The translations under genes and the position numbers were made by a program. Below, one piece after another: positions 1 to 5,838 of a stretch of 5,838 bases of DNA. Source of the stretch: Deltaproteobacteria bacterium (GTDB lineage: Bacteria > Desulfobacterota > Desulfobacteria > Desulfobacterales > UBA11574). A model generated the notes under the pieces. It ran no database searches, had not been told where the DNA came from, and was given only the letters and a program-made list of their open reading frames with translations. The number at the start of each line of letters is the position of its first letter. Within the stretch, counting starts at the first letter, position 1. Location: contig JAFCZV010000132.1 in NCBI GenBank assembly GCA_019314155.1, forward strand, positions 1 to 5,838, read 5' to 3'.

Positions 1-1673
1 TCTCCGGACCTCGGATGGACGGCAACACCGCGGTTTACTGATTCAATGCACTGGATGGCCTTAAGGACCGCTCCTGTTGCATCTTCAATGGACTCTTCAA
101 TGGTCATGCTGCGTCTAATAGCTCCGGCCGCATAAATGCCGGTTCGCTGTGTTTCATAGGGAAAGCATATATAATTGGAATCGCAAAAGCCGTCAAAAAG
201 ACCGATATCGCGAAACGCCGGGCCCTGACGATACGCCATGTTGACCACCGGGTCATCCACCGTAGCAGGAACCATACCGGTTGCCAAAACCACCATATCG
301 GCCCGGACTTTGACCTTTTCTCCCAGCAGGGTGTTATCGGCTTCGACGATCATGCCGTCACCGTTTTTGGATACACTGATGACTTCACCTTTGGTCAAAA
401 AGATCCCTTCGGTCTCCTGAAGATTTTTGTAAAAGTTCTCCATCAGACCGGGGGTCCGCATGTGCTGATAAAAGATATAGGCTTTACCGTCTTCATAATC
501 TTCGCATACGTATTTGGCCTGCTTAAGAGCAACCATGCTGGTGACCGAACCACAATAGTCAAAGTCGGAATCATCGTCTCCCTTGCCGGGACTCTGAACG
601 AAAACAACCGATTTGGCTTCTTTTCCGTCCGAGGTGACGATCTTGCCTTTGGCCGCCATCTCCTCAAACTTCTGGTTGGTAACGACATCCGGGAATGCTC
701 CGTATCCAAGATGTTCAAGTTCATCACCTTCAGGTTCAAAGGGTCGCCATCCTGCAGCAAGCACCACGGCACCGAACTTTTCACCATCCGGATCAAATTG
801 GAGAATATCGACCCTTCCCTCGTTGTACTCCAGGTAGCGTTTATGTTGATCTTCAACATCCAGCTCTTTGCCGTTTTCATCGAATTTCATCTCTTCCGGC
901 AGGGGGAACGGCACATCAAACTCGATCTTTTCGCCAGGCTTTTTCAGTGTCACGATAAAATCCCCGGGCTCACCTGCGAGACGTGCAACCACTGTGTTTG
1001 TTTTGACGGAAATATTGTCATAGGTTTCAAGTTCTTTGATTTTGTCCTCTATGACCGGCGGAATAAGCGCCTCATAAGGATCTTGAATGGGCAGCTGTTT
1101 GCGAATTTTAGCTGCATATCCCCCAATGGATGATTCTTTCTCAACGATGGTTACTTCATAACCGGTTTTGGCTGCATCCAGAGCCGCTGAAATCCCTGTG
1201 ATGCCCCCGCCGATAACCAGAATCTTTTTGCTCAAGGTTTCCAGTTGATACGGTTCCGGCAGGTCGATTTTTGCGACCTTGGCCATTCCCATTTTCAGAT
1301 AATCTTCGGCCAGCATCTGAAGGCTGTCAAAATGTTCTTCGTCGTCTTTTTGCTCCTCCGTGAGCCTCGGATATTCCGACCTGGGATGTGACCAGACCAC
1401 CTGCTCCCTCAAATTAACCCTATCAATAATACAGCCGTCAAAGTTGAAGACATCAAAATTAACCCGGAGTGAACAGGCGGCGATAACCAGTGTGTTGATA
1501 CCATCATCGGCGATATCTTTCTTGATAAGCTCAACCCCTTCCTTTCCGCACAGGAAAGAATGAGTTTTAACCGGAAGACCCTCTTCTTCGGGAACTTCGC
1601 ACAGCTCTTCCATTTCAAGGGCATCTCCAATGCCGCAACCTGTGCAGATATATACACCATATTTTTTATCCAT
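1..1673 (-). CDS. qmoB: QmoB, HdrA-like flavoprotein subunit of the quinone-interacting oxidoreductase complex (3' end cut by the window)
   Basis: Cytoplasmic FAD and iron-sulfur subunit of QmoABC, which is thought to carry electrons between menaquinol and APS reductase. An uninterrupted frame of 557 codons reads from the ATG at 1673 off the left edge. Residues 1-145 are an HdrA-like N-terminal domain with Cys10, Cys13, Cys25, Cys42, Cys67 and Cys81. The FAD domain follows, with the dinucleotide motif VIGGGITGIS around 153-162, Glu178 after the second strand, AAGWRPF near 306-312, LATGMVP near 463-469 and IYAAGAIRR near 513-521. Family members are about 750 residues, so the missing part should hold the ferredoxin and MvhD-like domains; that is family knowledge. 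The start is fixed by AGGAGGT five bases upstream. QmoB resembles QmoA along the FAD domain (for example FYQHMRTPG against FYIDIRSPG) but extends past the point where QmoA ends. A general HdrA is the alternative; position next to aprBA and qmoA favours QmoB. Confidence 0.96.
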   Translation of the reverse strand, partial: MDKKYGVYICTGCGIGDALEMEELCEVPEEEGLPVKTHSFLCGKEGVELIKKDIADDGINTLVIAACSLRVNFDVFNFDGCIIDRVNLREQVVWSHPRSEYPRLTEEQKDDEEHFDSLQMLAEDYLKMGMAKVAKIDLPEPYQLETLSKKILVIGGGITGISAALDAAKTGYEVTIVEKESSIGGYAAKIRKQLPIQDPYEALIPPVIEDKIKELETYDNISVKTNTVVARLAGEPGDFIVTLKKPGEKIEFDVPFPLPEEMKFDENGKELDVEDQHKRYLEYNEGRVDILQFDPDGEKFGAVVLAAGWRPFEPEGDELEHLGYGAFPDVVTNQKFEEMAAKGKIVTSDGKEAKSVVFVQSPGKGDDDSDFDYCGSVTSMVALKQAKYVCEDYEDGKAYIFYQHMRTPGLMENFYKNLQETEGIFLTKGEVISVSKNGDGMIVEADNTLLGEKVKVRADMVVLATGMVPATVDDPVVNMAYRQGPAFRDIGLFDGFCDSNYICFPYETQRTGIYAAGAIRRSMTIEESIEDATGAVLKAIQCIESVNRGVAVHPRSG

Positions 1674-1686
1674 GGATAACCTCCTA
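1674..1686 (-). promoter_or_regulatory. qmoB Shine-Dalgarno overlapping the qmoA stop codon
   Basis: On the minus strand AGGAGGT occupies 1685-1679, five bases before the qmoB ATG. The qmoA stop codon TAG is 1686-1684, so its last two bases are the first two of the ribosome binding site. Only 10 bases separate the genes. This tight arrangement suggests translational coupling, which fits two subunits of one complex; the coupling is inferred. Confidence 0.85.
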
Positions 1687-2961
1687 CCTCTTCACCAGGG
1701 TTTGAATCGCTTTAAGGGCCATGCCGGTGGCATTCTGGTTCGATGAAACTACATCTGCCGGCTTATTGGCGCATCCAGCGGCAAACATCCCGCCTTTTTC
1801 AAAATCATTAATGATAAAGCCGTCTTCATTATATTTCAGATCGGCCGGCAGTTTGTCCGTAGCGGCTGTCGGCTGCATGCCGGTGGCAAGGACTGCCATT
1901 TCAACGGTTTGCTTCACCTTTTCTCCTGTAACGGCATTTTCTGCAACCACGGTCACATTGCCGGTATTCGGATCTTCACTGACCTCTGCAACCTTACCCT
2001 TGATCAAAAAGACATTCTCATCTTCTTTGATGGTCTGATAAAATTTTTCATATCGCTGGCCCGGTGACCGGATATCGATATAAAAGATATATACCTTGGC
2101 GTCCGGGTAGGCTTCCCTAATGTAGGTGGCCTGCTTCAAAGAGGCCATACAGCAGATATAGGAACAATAGGGAAGATAATTTTCATCTCTCGAACCGGCG
2201 CACTGAACAAAGGCAATACTCTCCGGTTCCTTGTCGTCCGACGGACGGGTAATTTTCCCTTTGGTCGGCCCATTGGGAGACGCAAGTCTTTCCATCATCA
2301 TGTTGGTAATAATATTCGGATACTGGCCGAACCCGAGATTGTCAATCTTGGTGGCGTCATAAGGCTCCCACCCTGTGGCCCAGACGATTGCCCCGACCCG
2401 GAGGTTCAAGGATTCGGCTTCCATTTCAAGATCGACTGCATCGTATTTACATGCTTCCTTACATTTTTGGGCATCCTCGGTTCCGATGATCTGAGGAGAA
2501 ATTACATAACGGGCCGGAAACGCCATTTCAAACGGCAGATACGCCCCTTTGATCTTATTCATTCCAAAATTGAAATCACTGGAAATCTCGGTTTCGCAGG
2601 CCGCTTCACAATCACCGCAGCAGGTACAATTTTCATTGACATATCTGGGTCTCAACTTAACTGCAACCTCATAACTCCCCGGTGTGCCTTCGACCTTTTC
2701 AACCTCAGCGTGTGTAAAAACACTTATTTTTGGATTATCCTTTATCCTTCGAAAATTGATTTCCAGACCACAACTTGGAGGGCATAGCTTGGGGAAATAT
2801 TTATTTAGCTGTGCCACTCTTCCGCCTAAGTAAGGATTTTTTTCCACCAAAAACACGTCGTACCCGACTTCGGCAGCTTCGAGGGCCGTGGTCAACCCGC
2901 TTATCCCTCCTCCAACAACCAAAATGCTCCCGTTTGAAGGGGCTGCTTTGTTTTCTGTCAT
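1684..2961 (-). CDS. qmoA: QmoA, HdrA-like FAD/iron-sulfur subunit of the quinone-interacting oxidoreductase complex
   Basis: Cytoplasmic flavoprotein subunit of QmoABC, the proposed electron donor complex of APS reductase. The 425-residue protein is about full length for the family. It begins almost at once with the FAD motif VVGGGISGL (residues 15-23) and Glu40 at the end of the second strand. KLCPPSCGLEINFRRI (58-73) follows, with Cys60 and Cys64. A ferredoxin-like insert holds Cys112, Cys114, Cys115, Cys118 and Cys122, then Cys167 and Cys171. The HdrA signature FVQCAGSRD with YCSYICC supplies Cys254, Cys266, Cys270 and Cys271. FAD-closing motifs are ATGWEPY near 195-201 and FAAGCANKP near 393-401. 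The start is supported by GGAGGG at 2972-2967, five bases upstream. It is followed after 10 bases by qmoB. It lies 359 bases beyond aprA, behind a terminator, so it probably has its own promoter. HdrA proper is unlikely because the N-terminal HdrA domain is absent and the gene sits beside aprBA. Confidence 0.97.
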   Translation of the reverse strand: MTENKAAPSNGSILVVGGGISGLTTALEAAEVGYDVFLVEKNPYLGGRVAQLNKYFPKLCPPSCGLEINFRRIKDNPKISVFTHAEVEKVEGTPGSYEVAVKLRPRYVNENCTCCGDCEAACETEISSDFNFGMNKIKGAYLPFEMAFPARYVISPQIIGTEDAQKCKEACKYDAVDLEMEAESLNLRVGAIVWATGWEPYDATKIDNLGFGQYPNIITNMMMERLASPNGPTKGKITRPSDDKEPESIAFVQCAGSRDENYLPYCSYICCMASLKQATYIREAYPDAKVYIFYIDIRSPGQRYEKFYQTIKEDENVFLIKGKVAEVSEDPNTGNVTVVAENAVTGEKVKQTVEMAVLATGMQPTAATDKLPADLKYNEDGFIINDFEKGGMFAAGCANKPADVVSSNQNATGMALKAIQTLVKR

Positions 2962-3015
2962 GCTATCCCTCCGTACAATATAAATTCAGTGATCCTGACC
3001 GTCATCGAGCCTGCA

Positions 3016-3025
3016 TTGGGCCCAA
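3016..3025. repeat. Perfect 10-bp palindrome TTGGGCCCAA
   Basis: The sequence is its own reverse complement with no spacer. It begins three bases after the candidate qmoA -10 hexamer, so it would cover the predicted transcription start. That is a classical place for a repressor to bind, but a 10-base palindrome can arise by chance and I cannot match it to a known operator. Confidence 0.4.
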
Positions 3026-3028
3026 AAT

Positions 3029-3058
3029 ATTATTTGGATAATTGAGTGATGGTGTCCA
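3029..3058 (-). promoter_or_regulatory. Candidate sigma70-type promoter of qmoAB
   Basis: On the minus strand TGGACA (3058-3053) matches the -35 consensus at five of six positions. After an 18-base spacer AATAAT (3034-3029) matches the -10 consensus at five of six. Transcription would start near 3022, giving a leader of roughly 60 bases before the qmoA ATG at 2961, with the Shine-Dalgarno intact. It lies downstream of the aprA terminator, as needed for separate qmo transcription. The call rests on hexamer matches alone, and the AT-rich region offers competing weaker matches. Confidence 0.45.
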
Positions 3059-3063
3059 GAGGG

Positions 3064-3095
3064 AGTGATGAAGTGATGAAGTGATAGAGTGATGC
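3064..3095. repeat. Four tandem 8-bp direct repeats (AGTGATGA type)
   Basis: Four consecutive octamers read AGTGATGA, AGTGATGA, AGTGATAG and AGTGATGC on the plus strand (TCATCACT type on the minus strand). A fifth, off-register copy AGTGATGG is at 3045-3052, inside the spacer of the candidate qmoA promoter. The array ends five bases upstream of the candidate -35, the place where an activator would bind. It could instead be a simple microsatellite produced by replication slippage. Confidence 0.8.
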
Positions 3096-3207
3096 ATCGA
3101 ATGGAACAGCTTGATTTTCCTATAATTTCATCCGATATTTTCAGCAGTCCATTACATCAAGTTTAATACTATGAAAGATCCCTGGATACCACCCAAATTC
3201 CTGCGTG

Positions 3208-3227
3208 TCAGAAGTTCTGAAGTTCAG
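3208..3227. repeat. Two overlapping odd-centred palindromes, 8 bases apart
   Basis: TCAGAA-G-TTCTGA (3208-3220) has perfect 6-base arms around one base. CTGAA-G-TTCAG (3217-3227) has perfect 5-base arms and overlaps the first by four bases. The centres, 3214 and 3222, are 8 bases apart, so the stretch also contains an 8-base tandem repeat (GAAGTTCT, GAAGTTCA). It lies about 30 bases past the terminator T-tract and about 150 bases upstream of the candidate qmoA -35. Its function is unknown: it could be an operator-like site or a degenerate simple repeat. Confidence 0.55.
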
Positions 3228-3255
3228 GGGTTTAAAAAAACGATATCAAATTAAT

Positions 3256-3289
3256 AAAAACCTCCAGGCGTCTCAAAGACGCCTGGAGG
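3256..3289 (-). terminator. Rho-independent terminator of aprBA
   Basis: On the minus strand a perfect 12-bp stem, CCTCCAGGCGTC (3289-3278) pairing with GACGCCTGGAGG (3272-3261), closes a 5-base TTTGA loop and is followed directly by TTTTT (3260-3256). It begins 31 bases after the aprA stop codon. The plus-strand side of the hairpin has no T-tract, so it acts for aprBA only. It should stop or strongly reduce readthrough from aprA into qmoA. Confidence 0.93.
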
Positions 3290-3320
3290 CGTATCAGATT
3301 AGGCTAAAACTGATTCAGCA

Positions 3321-5294
3321 TTAATCAGTGATGATCTTGATATAATCTTTCTTGAATATATCCCAGGTTTCTGCCTTGGGATCATACTTGGAATTGGTAA
3401 AGCAGAACCAGTTTTCATCATCCTGACCCGGAAAGTCGGTCTGGTAATAGAATCCCGGATAGCGAGTCTCTTTTCGGAACTGGATGTGACGCAGGTGAGA
3501 TTCAACCGTCCAGATACGATGGAAGATTTCCCAGCAGCGCATCAGTTCGTGAAGATCACCGGCAGCCAGCTTTTCGCAGTCTTCGCGCATCAAATCGAGC
3601 TTTTCCATTACCATTTCAAGCGATGTGTTGTTGGTTGTATAAAAGGTTGCCGTACCCGCGCCATACTCGTGGGTTGCTTTCATGAGACGATAGGTCATCC
3701 CGTCGGGTTTGAGATAATTGGGGTTGATATCGATGGCAGTGGTATAATCACAATGTTCGAGGAACAGTCTTACCGGTTTATAGATTATATCTACCAGTTC
3801 TTCATTGGATTGGCTAATGGCCGGTGTGAAGTCAGCATTGTCACGGACAAATCTGGCCATGGACTTGGCGGCCATCCGTCCTTCGGCATGAGACCCTGAC
3901 GAGAACTTATGGCCTGAACATCCCACACCGTCACCTGCTGTAAACAGACCGTTAACCGTGGTCATACGGTTGTAAACCTTGTCTTTGTAGCGAATCTTGT
4001 AAGATTCGGGCACCCAGTCAAAATCAGGTCCGGAGCACCACAGACCGCAGCAGCCGGAATGGGATCCCAGCAGATACGGCTCGGTGGGCATGATCTCGGA
4101 GTTTTTCTTGTCCGGCTCGGTATTGGTTCCGCACCAGAGGTTGGCCTGACCGCAGGTCATATCGAGAAAGTTTTCCCAGGCTTCTGACTCAAGCGCTTTA
4201 AACTCTTTTTTGCTGACCTCTGCACCCAAGTCTTTAAGAGCGGTAATCGTATCCATCATAATCGGACCGCGGCCTTCTTTCATCTCAACGAGCATCAGGT
4301 GGTTGCGGAGACAGGTTGGTGTAATAGCGGCTGTTCCATAAGGCGCATACTTCTCAAGCTCCGCCTTGGCCACATCACTGCCCACATAACCTTCGCCCAG
4401 ACCGTTGAGTGTTTTGGCTTTGAACAACAGAAACCATGCACCCACAGGACCATAACCGTCTTTATAACGGGATGGGGTGAATCGATTTTCCATCATTGAA
4501 AGCTCTGCGCCCACTTCCATGCACATGGTGTAGGTAGAACCTGCGTTCCAAATCGGATACCATGCACGTCCTTTTCCTTCACCCACACTGCGGGGCTGAT
4601 AAATGTTGACCGCGCCGCCGCAGGCCACCATCATGGTATTGCATTTGATGATGTAGATTTTGTTCTCACGAACCGAAAAACCGACCGCACCGGCGATCCG
4701 GTTTTCCTCATTGGCATCCAGAAGAAGTCTAACAATAAAGACACGCTCCAGGATATTGTCATCACCCAGAGCCAGTTTTGCGGCTTCTGCAACAATCCTT
4801 TTGTAGGACTCACCGTTGATCATGATCTGCCATTTACCTGTACGAACCGGTTTAGCGCCGCCTTTCAGAGTACCTTGCTTCAGGCCTTTTTTCCCGTCGA
4901 GCTTCTTTCCGTCATCCGACATTTTCCACATGGGAAGGCCCCATTCCTCGAACAGAAATACGGAATCATCTACGTGACAGCCCAGGTCAAAGATAAGGTC
5001 TTCACGGACAATCCCCATGAGGTCGTTGCGGACCATGCGGACATAGTCATCGACCGTATTCTCGCCGATGTAGGTGTTAATTGCTGAAAGCCCCTGGGCA
5101 ACAGCACCGCTGCGTTCGAGAGCGGCCTTGTCCACCAGCAGGATTTTCGCGTCAGGTGCCCATTTTTTTTGCTCAAAAGCAGTTCCACAGGCAGCCATTC
5201 CGCCGCCCACAATTAGAATGTCAACTTCACGCTCTTCAACTTCAGGATCCTTTTCAGCCTTTATTTCACCCAAAGGTTTATTTGGTAATGCCAT
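3321..5294 (-). CDS. aprA: AprA, adenylylsulfate (APS) reductase alpha subunit, FAD catalytic subunit
   Basis: Cytoplasmic catalytic subunit of dissimilatory APS reductase, which reduces APS to sulfite and AMP; it works as a heterodimer with AprB. The 657-residue length fits the family, a branch of the fumarate reductase/succinate dehydrogenase flavoproteins. The FAD motif is DILIVGGGMAACG (25-37), followed by SGAVAQGLSAINTYIG (62-77). Trp245 in GRAWYPIWNAGSTY, Arg276 in SRYKDGYGPVGAW and His411 in LLGSHSGCCG have the order and near-exact spacing of the substrate-site residues described for the Archaeoglobus enzyme. GLFTAGDGVGCSGHKFSSG with SHAEGR (448-472) is the C-terminal FAD-contact segment. 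A lysine-rich loop covers about 130-154. The start is supported by AAGGAGGA at 5308-5301, six bases before the ATG. aprB lies 69 bases upstream with no terminator between, so the two should share a transcript. A strong terminator follows. The sequence looks intact. Confidence 0.99.
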   Translation of the reverse strand: MALPNKPLGEIKAEKDPEVEEREVDILIVGGGMAACGTAFEQKKWAPDAKILLVDKAALERSGAVAQGLSAINTYIGENTVDDYVRMVRNDLMGIVREDLIFDLGCHVDDSVFLFEEWGLPMWKMSDDGKKLDGKKGLKQGTLKGGAKPVRTGKWQIMINGESYKRIVAEAAKLALGDDNILERVFIVRLLLDANEENRIAGAVGFSVRENKIYIIKCNTMMVACGGAVNIYQPRSVGEGKGRAWYPIWNAGSTYTMCMEVGAELSMMENRFTPSRYKDGYGPVGAWFLLFKAKTLNGLGEGYVGSDVAKAELEKYAPYGTAAITPTCLRNHLMLVEMKEGRGPIMMDTITALKDLGAEVSKKEFKALESEAWENFLDMTCGQANLWCGTNTEPDKKNSEIMPTEPYLLGSHSGCCGLWCSGPDFDWVPESYKIRYKDKVYNRMTTVNGLFTAGDGVGCSGHKFSSGSHAEGRMAAKSMARFVRDNADFTPAISQSNEELVDIIYKPVRLFLEHCDYTTAIDINPNYLKPDGMTYRLMKATHEYGAGTATFYTTNNTSLEMVMEKLDLMREDCEKLAAGDLHELMRCWEIFHRIWTVESHLRHIQFRKETRYPGFYYQTDFPGQDDENWFCFTNSKYDPKAETWDIFKKDYIKIITD

Positions 5295-5363
5295 ATTACA
5301 TCCTCCTTAATATAATGTAATCATGTTTGATCATTTTACTCGATTCACCAAACTGTAATCAGA

Positions 5364-5801
5364 TTAGACCGTAGCCAGCGGTTTGGGCATCTCAAATCCG
5401 TCCGCCTCTTCGGTGGAGAGCAGTTCACTGTCAAGGTCCTTGCCTGCAAGATCCAAGTAAGCATTGGCGGTGCCTTCCGGTGTGGTCCGGATGGGGAACT
5501 TAAAGCGTTTTATGGTTCCGTTTCTGAACTTACAGGTCCACATTACGTCCTCGGTTCCAAGCATCGGCATAATGCTGCTTCCCAGCGGTACAAAGTCGGC
5601 ATAACCCCTGACCTCGATTGCCTGCGTTGGGCAGATCTTGACGCATGAAAAACATTCCCAGCACTGATCAGGCTCCTGATTGTAAGCCTTCATTTCATTG
5701 GGTTCCAGAACCATCAGGTCGTTGGGGCAAATGTACATGCACGCGGTCTTGTCCCCGCCTTTGCAGCCATCGCATTTTTCGGTAATTACGAAACTTGGCA
5801 T
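5364..5801 (-). CDS. aprB: AprB, adenylylsulfate (APS) reductase beta subunit, two [4Fe-4S] clusters
   Basis: Electron-transfer subunit of dissimilatory APS reductase, passing electrons through two [4Fe-4S] clusters to the FAD of AprA. The 145-residue protein has eight ferredoxin-type cysteines in two groups: Cys10, Cys13, Cys21 and Cys25-Pro, then Cys47, Cys50, Cys53 and Cys57-Pro. The longer gap between Cys13 and Cys21 is usual for AprB. Trp48, beside Cys47, matches the tryptophan described in Archaeoglobus AprB as lying between cluster and flavin. Residues 60-105 form the middle domain, with one extra cysteine (Cys90). The last 40 residues are an acidic tail (DLDSELLSTEEADGFE region); in the known structure this tail wraps around AprA. 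The ATG at 5801 has AGGAGGT six bases upstream (5814-5808). The next gene, 69 bases on, is aprA. No promoter is visible in the 37 bases upstream, so it lies outside the window, or the gene is read through from an upstream gene such as sat. Confidence 0.98.
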   Translation of the reverse strand: MPSFVITEKCDGCKGGDKTACMYICPNDLMVLEPNEMKAYNQEPDQCWECFSCVKICPTQAIEVRGYADFVPLGSSIMPMLGTEDVMWTCKFRNGTIKRFKFPIRTTPEGTANAYLDLAGKDLDSELLSTEEADGFEMPKPLATV

Positions 5802-5838
5802 TTAGTTACCTCCTAATTTTGTTTTAAAAATAATTCAG

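Larger units (their letters stand above)
2962..3320. other. aprA-qmoA intergenic region
   Basis: This is the only long non-coding stretch (359 bases). I find no supportable small gene or RNA gene in it. In minus-strand order it holds the aprA terminator, a pair of overlapping palindromes (3208-3227), about 110 bases without recognised structure, four octamer direct repeats (3064-3095), a sigma70-like promoter candidate (3029-3058), a GC-centred palindrome (3016-3025) and the qmoA leader with its Shine-Dalgarno. Base composition is more AT-rich than the flanking genes, as expected for a control region. Confidence 0.8.

Noticed and set aside
462..1133. Plus-strand open frame of 223 codons
   Set aside because: It lies wholly antisense to the unbroken, motif-rich qmoB frame, has no Shine-Dalgarno and encodes no recognisable domain. 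It is a shadow of qmoB codon usage.
1..1673. Possible frameshift or pseudogene in qmoB, because no stop codon is seen
   Set aside because: I translated the frame codon by codon from 1673 to 3 and found no stop. Homology to QmoA is continuous in the same frame, so the gene is simply truncated by the window edge.
2977..3005. Second promoter candidate for qmoA: ATGACG, 17-base spacer, TATATT on the minus strand
   Set aside because: The hexamers are reasonable, but transcription would start inside or at the edge of the Shine-Dalgarno at 2972-2967, leaving almost no leader. The candidate at 3029-3058 is more plausible.
3045..3095. CRISPR-like repeat array
   Set aside because: The units are only 8 bases and contiguous, with no spacers of CRISPR length and no cas genes. 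It is a short tandem repeat.
3299..3505. Minus-strand open frame of 68 codons over the 3' end of aprA
   Set aside because: It overlaps conserved aprA coding sequence in another frame, has no ribosome binding site and ends before the terminator only by chance.
5295..5363. Possible terminator or separate promoter between aprB and aprA
   Set aside because: The 69 bases are AT-rich but form no stable stem followed by a T-tract, and no convincing hexamer pair is visible. Co-transcription is the simplest reading.

Overview
The window carries the core electron-transfer genes of dissimilatory sulfate reduction, all on the minus strand. In transcription order (right to left) they are aprB, aprA, qmoA and the first three quarters of qmoB, which runs off the left edge. 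The protein sequences, the aprB-aprA order and a qmo locus directly downstream of aprBA point to a sulfate-reducing bacterium of the Desulfobacterota, probably of the Desulfobacterales type, with moderate GC content. The lineage is inferred from protein character and gene order, not from a database search.

Layout: 5364-5801 aprB (iron-sulfur subunit of APS reductase); a 69-bp gap; 3321-5294 aprA (FAD catalytic subunit); a strong intrinsic terminator at 3256-3289; a 359-bp intergenic region with a candidate qmoA promoter, an octamer direct-repeat array and palindromes; 1684-2961 qmoA; a 10-bp gap in which the qmoA stop codon overlaps the qmoB Shine-Dalgarno; 1-1673 qmoB, open at its 3' end. 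About 200 C-terminal residues of QmoB, and presumably qmoC, lie beyond the left edge. The promoter of aprBA lies beyond the right edge.

How they work together: AprBA reduces adenosine-5'-phosphosulfate (APS) to sulfite and AMP in the cytoplasm. QmoABC is the membrane complex thought to pass electrons from menaquinol to AprBA. QmoA and QmoB are both related to HdrA of heterodisulfide reductase but have kept different parts of it. QmoA starts directly at the FAD domain and has a cysteine-rich ferredoxin-like insert. QmoB keeps the N-terminal cysteine domain of HdrA but lacks cysteines in the insert region.

I see no new system here; the genes are canonical. The least explained part is the aprA-qmoA intergenic region. 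There a terminator, a promoter-like pair of hexamers, four octamers directly upstream of it and a palindrome at the predicted transcription start suggest that qmo is expressed separately from aprBA.
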